Shown here one piece after another: positions 10,605-19,916 of a DNA stretch of 35,772 bases (position 1 is the stretch's first letter; each line of letters starts with the position of its first letter). This stretch comes from Gilliamella sp. Pas-s25. Lineage in GTDB: Bacteria > Pseudomonadota > Gammaproteobacteria > Enterobacterales > Orbaceae. The DNA is taken from assembly GCF_009795885.1 (NCBI RefSeq), contig NZ_WTEV01000027.1:1-35772 (forward strand), written 5' to 3'. The notes under the pieces were generated by a model, which had not been told where the DNA came from, did not search any database, and was given only the letters and a program-made list of their open reading frames with translations. A program made the position numbers and the translations under genes.

Positions 10605-12242
10605 ATGGCAACATCAAGTAAATTAGCAAAAATAATTAAAATTAGAGCTATTTCAGCTATATGGATTATTCCCATTGTTACTGCAATTTTGGGGCTTTGG
10701 ATAATCTACGCTCATTTTGCCGATAGAGGCACCTCGTTCACATTACTTGCAAAAGACGCAAGTGGCATTATTGCTGGAAAAACAGTAATTAAAAACCGCA
10801 GCGTTGATGTAGGTATAGTTGATGAAGTAACTTTATCTGATGACTATAAACAAGTGGTAATAAAAGGCCGTATTTATAATGATATGGAGCCGTTACTAAA
10901 AAATGACTCGATTTTTTGGGTTGTTAAGCCTGAAATTGGCCGTGATGGGGTGACTGGGTTAGGGACTATTTTATCGGGTGTTTATATAGAATTAGCTGCT
11001 GGAAACGATACGCACAGTTTTCAACATAAACCGTTCGTGCTTTCGGATGCCCCCCCTTTGTCTGATCCAAGCATTAAAGGTATTCGTCTAAATTTAGAAA
11101 GTGAGCAAAATGGTGTGATTCCTCGTGGTGCTTCTATCATGTTTCATGGCTATCGTGTAGGTAATGTTGAGACTTCAGAATTTGATGTTGAATCACGTAA
11201 AATGAAATATCAAATTTTTATAACTAAACCTTATGATGTACTAGTAACACAAAATGTTCGTTTTTGGAAAGAAGGAGGGATCAATTTAACACTGTCATCT
11301 CGGGGGGCTAGTCTCGATGTACCTTCTCTAGATGTGTTAATGTCTGGAGGGATTAGTTTTGATTTACCTGAAGGTTCCAAATTAGGTGCACCTGCCGAAC
11401 AAAATGCAGTTTATAAACTATATGAAGATAAAAAATCTATCCAAGATTCGCAGTATACCGAATATAAAGAGTTTCTTATTATGCTTTCTGACTCGATATC
11501 TGGATTAACCGAAGGTGTGCCCGTTGAATATCATGGTATTAGGCTAGGTACAGTATCTAAAGTGCCATTTTATACTGCTGAAATGCTAGAAAAATCGTCA
11601 ATTTTAAATAAAAAAGTGCCGATATTAATCAGGATCGAACCCGATCGTTTATCTGAACTGGTTGATGAAAAGATCGACATTGCCGCATTGATTATGAAAG
11701 AGCAAAAAAATGGATTAAGAGCTTCGTTAAAAACCTCGAACATGTTCACAGGTGCTCTGTATATAGATCTTGATTTTTATCCTGACTTAAAAAATAAATA
11801 CGATCCAAAAGTAGCGAAACAGTTTGGTTACGATACCATTGAGGCAACGTCGACAGGAATTGCGCAAATTCAAGCAAAAATTATGCAGTTACTTGATAAC
11901 TTTAATAATTTACCACTTAACAATACCCTATCACAGTTTAATCAGTCATTAGCTTCAAGCGAACGATTAATGAAATCATTAAATAAGATTATGGCGAGTA
12001 AGGAAATGCAAAATATGCCAAAAGATCTGCAAAAGACATTACGTTCATTAAATGAAACAATGAAAGGATTACAACCAGGTTCTGAGCTCAACAATCAAAT
12101 GAAGGAGAGTTTGCAAAAAGTGCAACATATGATGGATGAACTCACTCCATTACTCAACACGCTTAATGATAAGAGTAATGCACTAATTTTTTCTGCTCCA
12201 TCGAAGAAAGATCAAGAACCTCAAGCAAAAGGTAAAAAATAA
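10605..12242 (+). CDS. pqiB: Intermembrane transport protein PqiB (MCE protein)
   Basis: Periplasm-spanning MCE protein, expected to form stacked hexameric rings and a long needle-like tube that carries lipid between the inner and outer membranes. The 545-aa product (E. coli 546) has one N-terminal membrane helix (about residues 15-35), three MCE/MlaD domains (starting near 43, 160 and 285) and a C-terminal coiled coil (about 420-530, rich in L, N, Q, M). The pattern AGKTVIKNRSVDVGIVDEV is the first MCE signature; the second and third are GASIMFHGYRVGNVE and GVPVEYHGIRLGTVS. Its stop codon abuts the pqiC start (1-base overlap). Confidence 0.95.
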   Translation: MATSSKLAKIIKIRAISAIWIIPIVTAILGLWIIYAHFADRGTSFTLLAKDASGIIAGKTVIKNRSVDVGIVDEVTLSDDYKQVVIKGRIYNDMEPLLKNDSIFWVVKPEIGRDGVTGLGTILSGVYIELAAGNDTHSFQHKPFVLSDAPPLSDPSIKGIRLNLESEQNGVIPRGASIMFHGYRVGNVETSEFDVESRKMKYQIFITKPYDVLVTQNVRFWKEGGINLTLSSRGASLDVPSLDVLMSGGISFDLPEGSKLGAPAEQNAVYKLYEDKKSIQDSQYTEYKEFLIMLSDSISGLTEGVPVEYHGIRLGTVSKVPFYTAEMLEKSSILNKKVPILIRIEPDRLSELVDEKIDIAALIMKEQKNGLRASLKTSNMFTGALYIDLDFYPDLKNKYDPKVAKQFGYDTIEATSTGIAQIQAKIMQLLDNFNNLPLNNTLSQFNQSLASSERLMKSLNKIMASKEMQNMPKDLQKTLRSLNETMKGLQPGSELNNQMKESLQKVQHMMDELTPLLNTLNDKSNALIFSAPSKKDQEPQAKGKK

Positions 12243-12826
12243 TGAACAGAATATATAAAAAACTGCTTATAGTCGTATTTATGCCATTATTTGCTATATT
12301 AGTGGGTTGCTCAGCTAGCATCCCGAGTAAAAGTTATTTTCAACTCACTAGCAATTCACAGATTCCTGTATCGCAAAACATGAAAACCACGAATCAATTT
12401 ATTTGGATTGAGTCAGTTGATGTGGCGAGTTTTTTAAATAAACCGGGTATTGTATTACAAACCGATAATATCAAATATGAAACAGCAATCAACCATTTAT
12501 GGGTATCAACGTTATCTCAGCAGCTTCAAGACCGATTAACGCAGGATTTAACGGCCATGTTACCTAATTATTTAGTATCCAGTAAGTCAATTACAACACC
12601 AACACTAACGGTAAAATTATTTATAGATAGTTTTCATGGCAGTTATACGGGTGATGCGATAATTAAAGGCCGATGGGTTGTTACTGACCGTAAAAATAAT
12701 ATTGAAAGCAAACCATTTGAGCGCCATGTTCCTTTAGCAACCAATGGCTATGACGCTCTAGTTAAAGCGCTATCGAAAGGGTGGCAAGATGAAGAGCTAG
12801 ATTTTGCAAACTCAATAAAACATTAG
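12242..12826 (+). CDS. pqiC: Outer-membrane lipoprotein PqiC
   Basis: ABC-type-transport auxiliary lipoprotein (DUF330 type) that caps the PqiB tunnel at the outer membrane. The 194-aa product has a lipoprotein signal: basic start MNRIYKK, hydrophobic core and lipobox LVGC with the lipidated cysteine at residue 23. SKSYFQL after the lipobox, WIESVDVASFLNKPGIVLQT and INHLWVSTLSQQLQDRL align with E. coli PqiC. Residue 24 is Ser, not Asp, which agrees with sorting to the outer membrane. Last gene of the operon. Confidence 0.92.
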   Translation: MNRIYKKLLIVVFMPLFAILVGCSASIPSKSYFQLTSNSQIPVSQNMKTTNQFIWIESVDVASFLNKPGIVLQTDNIKYETAINHLWVSTLSQQLQDRLTQDLTAMLPNYLVSSKSITTPTLTVKLFIDSFHGSYTGDAIIKGRWVVTDRKNNIESKPFERHVPLATNGYDALVKALSKGWQDEELDFANSIKH

Positions 12827-12837
12827 TGTAACACTCA

Positions 12838-12863
12838 CATTCCGTCAGCGTGCTGGCGGAATG
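12838..12863. terminator. Hairpin between convergent pqiC and pabB-pabC
   Basis: Twelve-base arms (CATTCCGTCAGC and GCTGGCGGAATG, one G-U pair) lie between the stop codons of converging genes. No long T-run follows on either strand, so termination strength is uncertain. Confidence 0.7.
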
Positions 12864-12870
12864 TATAAAC

Positions 12871-14640
12871 TTAAATGGCAGTAGATCTTAATGACAATTT
12901 AAATTGACTAAAAACTTTATCATCAATGTTCACCCATTTACGAACACTATTGATAAAAGCAATTTTTTCGGCATTTATCAGATCATCTTTTAAAATCGTT
13001 TTTTCTAACAATTGATTGTGATCCACATAAAATTGTCGCATGGTTCCAGCTAATAATCCCGATTCTTTTTTAGGTGTCACCCATTGATCATTAATCAATA
13101 GTGCAAGATTACCATTAACAAACTCAGTTATCTCATTGTGTTGATTAAAATTAATATATTCTTTTCCTACAGTTAAATCCGGAAAGTGCTTACGATTTGA
13201 TGTTTTATGATACAAATAGACATTTTGGTTATCAACGCACAGTGGTGCAAGTTGGATTTCATTAATGTCTATCGGCGTATTAATAATATCTTTGCTAATA
13301 GTGTAATGCCCATCTTTTTGCTGTAAGATTCTCACTTTATAATGGTTGTTAGGTACTGAATTTGCTAACTTAATAAGTTGTAACTTAATTACATTAATAT
13401 CACAGTTAAAATCAAAATAATCAGCTGATTGAGCAAGTCTGCTTAAATGTTCATCTAATAATAAAAATTGCCCTTTTTCAAGCAACAATGATTCAATAAT
13501 ATATTTTGGGGTAGAAATAGTGCGATTCAAAATGGCTGTTTTCGCTAAGATCTCACTATATTCGTCTTGAGATGTTGAATCCCAAGTGATCCCACCACCA
13601 ACACCATAGCGCATCTGTTGATTGTGTATGGTTAATGTACGAATTGGGATATTAAATATAGCTTTATTCATATAAGGTTCAATATAACCAATTGTTCCAC
13701 AGTAAACACCCCGTGGTGAGTTTTCAATATCTGCGATAATTTGCATGGTACTGGTTTTTGGGGCACCAGTAATTGAGCCACAAGGAAATAGGGCTTGAAA
13801 AATTTGATATAAACTGACATCTTCCTTCATTTCAGCTTGAATCGTTGAAGTCAATTGCCAAACGGTTGGATATTTTTCCGCTGAAAATAATTTAGGCACT
13901 GTCACCGTTCCTGGTTTTGCAATGCGACTTAAATCATTACGCAACAAATCAACAATCATCATGTTTTCAGCTTGATTTTTTTCAGAAAATAACAACTCTA
14001 ATTGTCGTTTATCTTGTTGATTATTTAAGCCGCGTGCGGTTGTTCCTTTCATTGGTTTTGTCGTAATAATGTTATTGTCTAACTTAAAGAATAATTCCGG
14101 TGAAATCGATAAAATATGATAATCGTCAAACTCAAGATAAGCACAATAATCTGCCTGATTGTTTTTTTGTAGAAAGTGGTAATAATCAATAGCGCTTTCA
14201 TTAAATGGTGCGGTAAATTGAATAGTATAGTTGGTTTGATAAGTATTACCTGATTCAATTTGTGATCGAATAAAGTCAATTTTTTGATTATATTCATCTC
14301 TTGATGTATCGCTTTTTAAATCAAAGCTTGGCGGTGTATAATCATTGAGTTCTACTTGTTCAACGATAGAAAAATGATCAAAAATACCAAATAACAATAG
14401 TGGCAAACTTTGATGGACCTCATCATTATGTTTTGTTTTATTTTCACTATTTAACCCCGTTGCACTTTCATAAGCGAGATACCCAACCGCATAAAAACCT
14501 TGTTGGATGAATTTTTCGATTAATTCGAATTGTTGTTGAATTGTCGAGTAATCATTCGATCTTAAAATTGCGATAGGATTGCAAAAATACTTATGCTGAC
14601 CTTCAAAATTTATATAAATTTTCATATTAAGATTGCTCAT
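12871..14640 (-). CDS. pabB: Aminodeoxychorismate synthase component I fused to aminodeoxychorismate lyase (PabB-PabC)
   Basis: A fusion for p-aminobenzoate synthesis in the folate pathway. Residues about 1-370 are the PabB chorismate-binding domain: the PMKGT lysine (about residue 198) that is catalytic in PabB enzymes, FPCGSITGAPK, GVYCGTIGYIEP and RYGVGGGITWDS. Residues about 380-590 are a class IV PLP fold like PabC (LLEKGQFLLLDEHLSRL, KTSNRKHF, NEITEFVNGNLALLINDQWVTPKKESGLLAGTMRQF). It would take amination by PabA's ammonia through to pyruvate release. ATG 14640 overlaps pabA by 14 bases; TTG 14646 and ATG 14625, one base after the pabA stop, are alternatives. Either way translation is probably coupled. 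Confidence 0.92.
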   Translation of the reverse strand: MSNLNMKIYINFEGQHKYFCNPIAILRSNDYSTIQQQFELIEKFIQQGFYAVGYLAYESATGLNSENKTKHNDEVHQSLPLLLFGIFDHFSIVEQVELNDYTPPSFDLKSDTSRDEYNQKIDFIRSQIESGNTYQTNYTIQFTAPFNESAIDYYHFLQKNNQADYCAYLEFDDYHILSISPELFFKLDNNIITTKPMKGTTARGLNNQQDKRQLELLFSEKNQAENMMIVDLLRNDLSRIAKPGTVTVPKLFSAEKYPTVWQLTSTIQAEMKEDVSLYQIFQALFPCGSITGAPKTSTMQIIADIENSPRGVYCGTIGYIEPYMNKAIFNIPIRTLTIHNQQMRYGVGGGITWDSTSQDEYSEILAKTAILNRTISTPKYIIESLLLEKGQFLLLDEHLSRLAQSADYFDFNCDINVIKLQLIKLANSVPNNHYKVRILQQKDGHYTISKDIINTPIDINEIQLAPLCVDNQNVYLYHKTSNRKHFPDLTVGKEYINFNQHNEITEFVNGNLALLINDQWVTPKKESGLLAGTMRQFYVDHNQLLEKTILKDDLINAEKIAFINSVRKWVNIDDKVFSQFKLSLRSTAI

Positions 14641-15214
14641 GGACAAAATTATTAATCATTTGTAAACCTGATTCGGTTTTTATCGCTTCAGGGTGGAATT
14701 GAACTGACTCAATGGGTAACGCTTTATGACGTAATCCCATAATCAACCCTTGATTGTTTCGAGCGGTTACAATTAGATGAGAATTTTTTTGTGAAAAATT
14801 ATCACATGCAATCAATGAGTGATAGCGAACCACTGAAAGCGGGTTTTTGACTCCCTTAAATAACCCTTGACCATCATGCGTTATTTCATCGACTTTACCG
14901 TGCATCGGTATTGGTGCTTTGGCAATGCGGTAACCATAATATTGTGCAATGGCTTGATGTCCTAAACAAATTCCCAATATCGGGCAAATATGAGCAAATT
15001 CAGCAATCACAGCAAGTGATATTCCTGCATTAATTGGTGCCCCTGGGCCAGGAGAAATGATGATTTTAGAAAAGGTGAGTTCCTTTACTTGTTCGATTGT
15101 CAGTTCGTCGTTTTTGATGACTTTAACTTTTGCGCCAACTTGGCATAAATAATCGTTTATATTAAATGTAAAAGAATCATAATTATCTATTAATAATATC
15201 AAAATACAGTCCAT
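14627..15214 (-). CDS. pabA: Aminodeoxychorismate synthase glutaminase component PabA
   Basis: Class I glutamine amidotransferase that supplies ammonia to PabB. The 195-aa product has the catalytic cysteine in GICLGHQAIAQ and the His/Glu pair in VQFHPEAIKTESG, and the oxyanion-region SPGPGAPINAG. PabA cannot be told from TrpG by sequence alone; the overlap with pabB-pabC decides for PabA, though dual use in tryptophan synthesis is possible. The first ATG gives MDCILILLIDNYDSF with no ribosome site; a TTG at 15202 gives MILLIDNYDSF, exactly the family start, with GGA seven bases upstream. Confidence 0.9.
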   Translation of the reverse strand: MDCILILLIDNYDSFTFNINDYLCQVGAKVKVIKNDELTIEQVKELTFSKIIISPGPGAPINAGISLAVIAEFAHICPILGICLGHQAIAQYYGYRIAKAPIPMHGKVDEITHDGQGLFKGVKNPLSVVRYHSLIACDNFSQKNSHLIVTARNNQGLIMGLRHKALPIESVQFHPEAIKTESGLQMINNFVHEQS

Positions 15215-15245
15215 TAATTATAAAGCATATTGATTTAGAAACTGG

Positions 15246-15260
15246 TAACTGTAACAGTTA
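15246..15260. promoter_or_regulatory. Perfect palindrome upstream of pabA
   Basis: TAACTG-TAA-CAGTTA lies 32-46 bases before the pabA ATG. It could be an operator for pabA or a small hairpin in its leader. I cannot name a regulator that binds it. Confidence 0.4.
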
Positions 15261-15397
15261 AAATCCAGCCGGAATACGTTTTATTATATCGTTAATACAC
15301 TTAAAAGAAGAAATCATTGCAGTTTTACCCTTTTTTATCTCTTTTTTATACTTAAACACTACCTTTCCTGAAACTTTTTTACAAAAAGCGGTTTTTC

Positions 15398-15413
15398 TGT
15401 GATTAATTTCACA
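15398..15413. promoter_or_regulatory. CRP (cAMP receptor protein) binding site upstream of manD
   Basis: TGTGATTAATTTCACA is an exact TGTGA-N6-TCACA palindrome centred at 15405.5. A -10-like TATGGT at 15434-15439 would place the start near 15447, with the CRP centre at about -41.5, a class II activation geometry. Downstream lie a TACT-N8-AGTA inverted repeat (15428-15443), which overlaps that -10, and GTGTA-N6-TACAC (15464-15479) just before the manD ribosome site; either could be an operator for the GntR-type regulator. Confidence 0.85.
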
Positions 15414-15491
15414 AAAACATACAATCCTACTTGTATGGTAGTATTTGTGTTGTTATTTTAATAGTGTATAAATTTACACAAGAGGTATTAA

Positions 15492-16706
15492 ATGAAAATT
15501 GTAAAAGCAGATGTTTTTGTATGCAGTCCAGGAAGAAATTTTGTCACTTTAAAAATAACCACTGATGAAGGCATTTATGGTGTTGGTGATGCAACACTTA
15601 ATGGACGTGAATTGGCCGTAGCTTCTTATCTTAAAGATCATCTGTGCCCTCAACTCATTGGGCGCGATCCGCATCAAATAGAAGACATCTTCCAATATTT
15701 CTATAAAGGCGCCTACTGGCGTCGTGGTCCTGTGACTATGTCGGCTATTTCTGCTATTGATATGGCACTGTGGGATATTAAAGGCAAATTAGCCAACATG
15801 CCTCTTTACCAGCTATTAGGTGGCGCATCTCGCACAGGCGTTATGGTTTACTGTCATACCACTGGTGCAAGCATTGACGAAGCATTAGATGACTATGCTA
15901 AACATAAGGAAATGGGGTTTAAAGCAATTCGAGTGCAATGTGGTATACCAGGAATGAAGACCACCTATGGTCAAAGTAAAGGGAAAAACCTAGCTTACGA
16001 ACCCGCCACGCGTGGAAATTACCCAGAAGAACAATGTTGGGCAACAGAGAAATACCTCGATTTTATGCCTAAATTGTTTGATGCCGTACGAAATAAATTT
16101 GGTTTTAATGAGCATTTACTACATGACATGCATCACCGTTTAACACCAATCGAAGCGGCTCGTTTTGGGAAAAGTATAGAAGATTACAGGCTGTTTTGGA
16201 TGGAAGATCCAACGCCTGCTGAAAATCAAGAATGTTTCCGATTAATACGTCAACACACAGTCACCCCAATTGCAGTTGGTGAAGTGTTTAATAGCATATG
16301 GGATTGCAAACAACTTATTCAAGAGCAATTGATAGATTACATTCGAACTACAATTACCCATGCAGGCGGCATTACCCATATGCGCCGTATTGCTGATTTT
16401 GCTGCACTTTATCAAGTAAGAACAGGATCGCACGGACCATCTGATTTATCCCCAATTTGCCATGCAGCTGCACTGCATTTTGATATGTGGGTACCTAATT
16501 TTGGTGTGCAAGAATTTATGGGTTATTCAGAGCAAATGCTGGAAGTTTTTTCACCAAACTGGACTTTTAATGATGGCTATATGCACCCAAGCGATAAACC
16601 AGGTCTTGGTATCGATTTTGATGAAAAACTTGCCGAGAAATATCCATACAACCCAGCTTACTTACCGATTGCTCGTTTAGAAGATGGCACGTTGTGGAAT
16701 TGGTAA
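15492..16706 (+). CDS. manD: D-mannonate dehydratase, enolase superfamily (ManD/RspA type)
   Basis: Predicted to dehydrate D-mannonate to 2-keto-3-deoxy-D-gluconate in the cytoplasm. The 404-aa product has the family length and pattern: [20 protein letters not shown], the capping-domain [24 protein letters not shown], then barrel metal ligands in [30 protein letters not shown] and AVGEVFNSI, and the [11 protein letters not shown] loop. AGAGG precedes the ATG. The operon context with uxaC and uxuB supports mannonate dehydratase over the low-activity RspA paralogues, which also act on gluconate. E. coli uses the unrelated UxuA for this step. Confidence 0.9.
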   Translation: MKIVKADVFVCSPGRNFVTLKITTDEGIYGVGDATLNGRELAVASYLKDHLCPQLIGRDPHQIEDIFQYFYKGAYWRRGPVTMSAISAIDMALWDIKGKLANMPLYQLLGGASRTGVMVYCHTTGASIDEALDDYAKHKEMGFKAIRVQCGIPGMKTTYGQSKGKNLAYEPATRGNYPEEQCWATEKYLDFMPKLFDAVRNKFGFNEHLLHDMHHRLTPIEAARFGKSIEDYRLFWMEDPTPAENQECFRLIRQHTVTPIAVGEVFNSIWDCKQLIQEQLIDYIRTTITHAGGITHMRRIADFAALYQVRTGSHGPSDLSPICHAAALHFDMWVPNFGVQEFMGYSEQMLEVFSPNWTFNDGYMHPSDKPGLGIDFDEKLAEKYPYNPAYLPIARLEDGTLWNW

Positions 16707-16807
16707 TAGAGGAAAGCCTTTTTGTTAACCACAAAAATAAATTTGTGATAAGTGGTGAATATCACCTTCGTATGTATAACAAACAAAATTATCAGGAAGA
16801 TAAAACA

Positions 16808-16839
16808 ATATCTATTAAGACTTAAGTCTTAATAGATAT
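16808..16839. repeat. 32-bp perfect palindrome between manD and uxaC
   Basis: Arms of 16 bases with no spacer (first arm ATATCTATTAAGACTT). It lies 102 bases after the manD stop and 86 before uxaC, with no T-run after it. As RNA it would form a stable hairpin with a four-base loop, able to protect the manD mRNA end or reduce read-through; as DNA it could bind a dimeric regulator. A smaller repeat GGTGA-N3-TCACC lies at 16754-16766. Confidence 0.75.
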
Positions 16840-16925
16840 AGCAGTTCTAGTCCAGATATAAATATATTGTTTTTATTATATATATTTAAAAGCAATATTA
16901 TTTACGTAAAAAGAGGTAATAATAA

Positions 16926-18329
16926 ATGGCTTTTATTCATGAGAATTTTCTTTTAAATAGTAAAGTTGCGCAAAAACTATACCATGAGTTTGCTGAAGAT
17001 CTACCAATCATTGATTACCATTGTCATTTGGAACCACAAGAAATTATGGAAAATAAGAGTTTTGATTCCATTTATGATTTGTGGTTATCGGGAGATCATT
17101 ATAAATGGAGAGCAATGAGAGCTAATGGTGTTGATGAGGCTTTAATTACAGGCGATGCTTCACCGCTAGAAAAGTTCAAGGCATGGAGTGAAACCCTTGA
17201 AAACACAATTGGAAATCCGTTGTTTCATTGGAGTCACCTCGAGTTAGCTAAATATTTTGGTATAACAAACACATTGAATGGAAAAAATTACAATGAAATA
17301 TGGGAAAAGTGTAATGATATCTTAAAAAATAAAAATTATACAACTCAAAAATTAATTAATTTATCGAATGTTGAAGTAATTTGTACTACTGATTCTCCTT
17401 TAGATTGCTTGAAATATCACAGTGAAATAATTAAACAGGATAATTTTAAAACAAAAGTATTGCCAACATTTAGACCAGATGAAGCTTTGGATTCTGATGG
17501 TGATAAATTTATTTCATTTGTAAAACAACTTGAAGAAATCACCTTAGTTAAAATAAATAATTTTAATGATTATTTAATTGCTTTAGAAAACAGAGTTGAA
17601 TATTTTCATCAAAAGAATTGTCGATTATCTGATCATGGATTAATGGATATTGAATTTTATCCAAGCGATCTTGAAACTCAGAACATATTATTTGAGAAAA
17701 AAATGAATAATATTGCTTTGAATAAGATAGAAAAAATTCAATATAAATCAGCAGTATTAATAGCATTAGCTGGATTTTATTCTAAAAGAAATTGGGCTAT
17801 GCAAATTCATTTTGGTGTCATCCGTAACAACAATCAAATTATGCTCAAGAAAGTTGGTGTAAATGCTGGATTTGATTCCATTTATGATCAACAAAATCTG
17901 GCTGTTAATTTAAATAATTTATTAAATAAAATGAATGAATTAAATTCATTGCCTAAAACTATTATTTATAATTTAAATCCTAGTGTTAATGATGTGGTTG
18001 CATCCACAATTGCAAATTTTCAAAATTCTGGATTGGTTAAATCTAACATGCAGTATGGCGCAGGGTGGTGGTTTAGCGACACAAAAAGAGGAATGCTAAG
18101 ACAGCTGACTACTCTTGCTGATCATGGTTTATTAATGAATTTTGTAGGGATGTTGACCGATTCAAGAAGCTTTATTTCTTATACCCGTCATGAATATTTC
18201 CGTCGAATTTTATGTAATTTAATTGGAAAATGGGTCACAGATGGGGAAATACCAGATGATTATCAATTGCTTGAAAAACTTATAACAGGCATTTGCTATA
18301 AGAACGCACTCTCATATTTCGAATTTTGA
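16926..18329 (+). CDS. uxaC: Glucuronate isomerase (uronate isomerase)
   Basis: Amidohydrolase-superfamily enzyme that isomerises D-glucuronate to D-fructuronate and D-galacturonate to D-tagaturonate. The 467-aa product (E. coli 470) starts MAFIHENFLLNSKVAQKLY and shows IDYHCHLEPQEI (metal-binding HxH), the DLWLSGDHYKWRAMRANGV substrate loop, VICTTDSP, MQIHFGVIRNNN and the closing YTRHEYFRRILCNLIGKWV. AGAGG lies about ten bases before the ATG. The gene is more AT-rich than manD and uxuB, mainly at Lys, Asn and Leu codons. The 219-base gap from manD, with a large palindrome, suggests uneven expression of the two genes. Confidence 0.96.
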   Translation: MAFIHENFLLNSKVAQKLYHEFAEDLPIIDYHCHLEPQEIMENKSFDSIYDLWLSGDHYKWRAMRANGVDEALITGDASPLEKFKAWSETLENTIGNPLFHWSHLELAKYFGITNTLNGKNYNEIWEKCNDILKNKNYTTQKLINLSNVEVICTTDSPLDCLKYHSEIIKQDNFKTKVLPTFRPDEALDSDGDKFISFVKQLEEITLVKINNFNDYLIALENRVEYFHQKNCRLSDHGLMDIEFYPSDLETQNILFEKKMNNIALNKIEKIQYKSAVLIALAGFYSKRNWAMQIHFGVIRNNNQIMLKKVGVNAGFDSIYDQQNLAVNLNNLLNKMNELNSLPKTIIYNLNPSVNDVVASTIANFQNSGLVKSNMQYGAGWWFSDTKRGMLRQLTTLADHGLLMNFVGMLTDSRSFISYTRHEYFRRILCNLIGKWVTDGEIPDDYQLLEKLITGICYKNALSYFEF

Positions 18330-18401
18330 GCATAAAGACAAATAGTAATATTTAGTTTTATGAGAGACATAATATTTGGCTTATGAATTGAGGAACAAAG
18401 A

Positions 18402-19904
18402 ATGGATATGAATAAAAAAAGGAAAGTAACTCTTCCTATTGCTATTGGTTATGGTTTAACAGACATAATGGGTGGTGGAGCTTTCACAATTATTGGTGCG
18501 TGGTTATTATTTTTCTATACTACTTTTGTTGGGTTAACTCCACTGGAAGCAGCATCAATTGTGGCTATAGCTAGAATTGTTGATGCTATAGTAAGTTTAT
18601 TTATGGGGAGTTTTACCGATCATTTTTACAAGTATAAATTGGGACAAAAATTCGGGCGTAGACGATTTTTCTTATTAATTGGCTCTCCGTTGATGTTGCT
18701 TTATGTACTATTATGGGTAGTCGGTATGAATTTTTGGTTCTACCTTGCGGCATATTTGGTGTTCGAAATTGTAGCAGCAATAGTCCTTATCCCATGGGAA
18801 ACCCTGCCATCAGAAATGACTAAAGACTATAATGATCGAACTAAATTATCAACAGGAAGAATGTTTCTTTCTGCGTGTGGTACTTTTTTAGCAACCTTTG
18901 TGCCTGGTATTTTGATCAATTATTTTGGTGAAAATAATTCCTATGCGTATTTTATTAATGGTTTATTATTTGCGGTGATATTTGCTATATGTGTATTTAT
19001 TTCTTATAAAGCCACTTGGGAAAGGGAACCAACAGCTGAGATGTTAATAGAGCTACAAAAAGCACCTACAAAAAAAACCTTTTCAGAAAAATTAAGGATC
19101 TTTAAAAAATTAATTTCTGAATATCTTTCCACTTTCAACATAAAAGCATTTCGTCGCCACTTAGCTATTTATTTACTTTCATTTACAGCTAAAGATGTAT
19201 TTAATACAGTATTTGTCTTTTTTTGTGTATATTGTTTGGTTGTTCCTTCATCTTTAGCTGCTGCTTTACTCTCACTAAGTATTATTGGTTTACCAATAAC
19301 ATTAATTGCAGGATTTGCGATGGTCAAATATGGCCCAGGTAAGTTATATACATTTTCTTATTCAACAATGATTCTATGTATCATTGGTTTTTATTACGTT
19401 TATATGTTTAATCCTGAATCTAAAATCTTACTTCTTTATATTTTGGCAATTTGTTATCAGGCTGGACGCTGTATTCTTGAATTTACTCCTTGGAACGTAT
19501 TCCCTTTTATTCCTGATGTTGATGAAATTTTAACCAGACAAAGAAGGGAAGGATTATATGCTGCTGTAATGACTTTTGGTAGAAAAACAACTGTTGCTAT
19601 TGCTACATTTGTTGTTGGTCTGATCTTACAAAAAGGTGGATTTGTTCAGGGGAGCATTGTTCAAAGCGAGCAAGCAATTACAACAATAGGATTATTATTT
19701 TTATGTGGAACTGCAGGACTTTTATTTATTGCTTTAATCTTTGCGCTTACATTTAAACTTAATAAAAAAACTCATACTATTTTAGTTAATGAGATCGAGA
19801 GACTAAAAGATAATGGTTTAAAAGAAGACGTGACAGATGAAACTAGAAACGTAGTTGAAGATTTAACAGGTCATAAATACGAAAATGTGTGGCGAACAGT
19901 TTAA
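18402..19904 (+). CDS. GPH-family sugar/uronide:cation symporter (MFS)
   Basis: An inner-membrane transporter of about 12 helices and 500 aa. The N-terminus (IAIGYGLTDIMGGGAFTIIGAWLLFFYT), the GQKFGRRRFFLLIGSP loop and PWETLPSEMTKDYNDRTKLS are features of the glycoside-pentoside-hexuronide (GPH) family, which includes MelB, GusB and the oligogalacturonide transporter TogT. Its place between uxaC and uxuB points to import of a hexuronate or hexuronide. GAGG precedes the ATG by eight bases. I cannot say whether free glucuronate, a glucuronide or an oligouronide is the substrate. Confidence 0.88.
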   Translation: MDMNKKRKVTLPIAIGYGLTDIMGGGAFTIIGAWLLFFYTTFVGLTPLEAASIVAIARIVDAIVSLFMGSFTDHFYKYKLGQKFGRRRFFLLIGSPLMLLYVLLWVVGMNFWFYLAAYLVFEIVAAIVLIPWETLPSEMTKDYNDRTKLSTGRMFLSACGTFLATFVPGILINYFGENNSYAYFINGLLFAVIFAICVFISYKATWEREPTAEMLIELQKAPTKKTFSEKLRIFKKLISEYLSTFNIKAFRRHLAIYLLSFTAKDVFNTVFVFFCVYCLVVPSSLAAALLSLSIIGLPITLIAGFAMVKYGPGKLYTFSYSTMILCIIGFYYVYMFNPESKILLLYILAICYQAGRCILEFTPWNVFPFIPDVDEILTRQRREGLYAAVMTFGRKTTVAIATFVVGLILQKGGFVQGSIVQSEQAITTIGLLFLCGTAGLLFIALIFALTFKLNKKTHTILVNEIERLKDNGLKEDVTDETRNVVEDLTGHKYENVWRTV

Positions 19905-19916
19905 TAATTTACTTTA

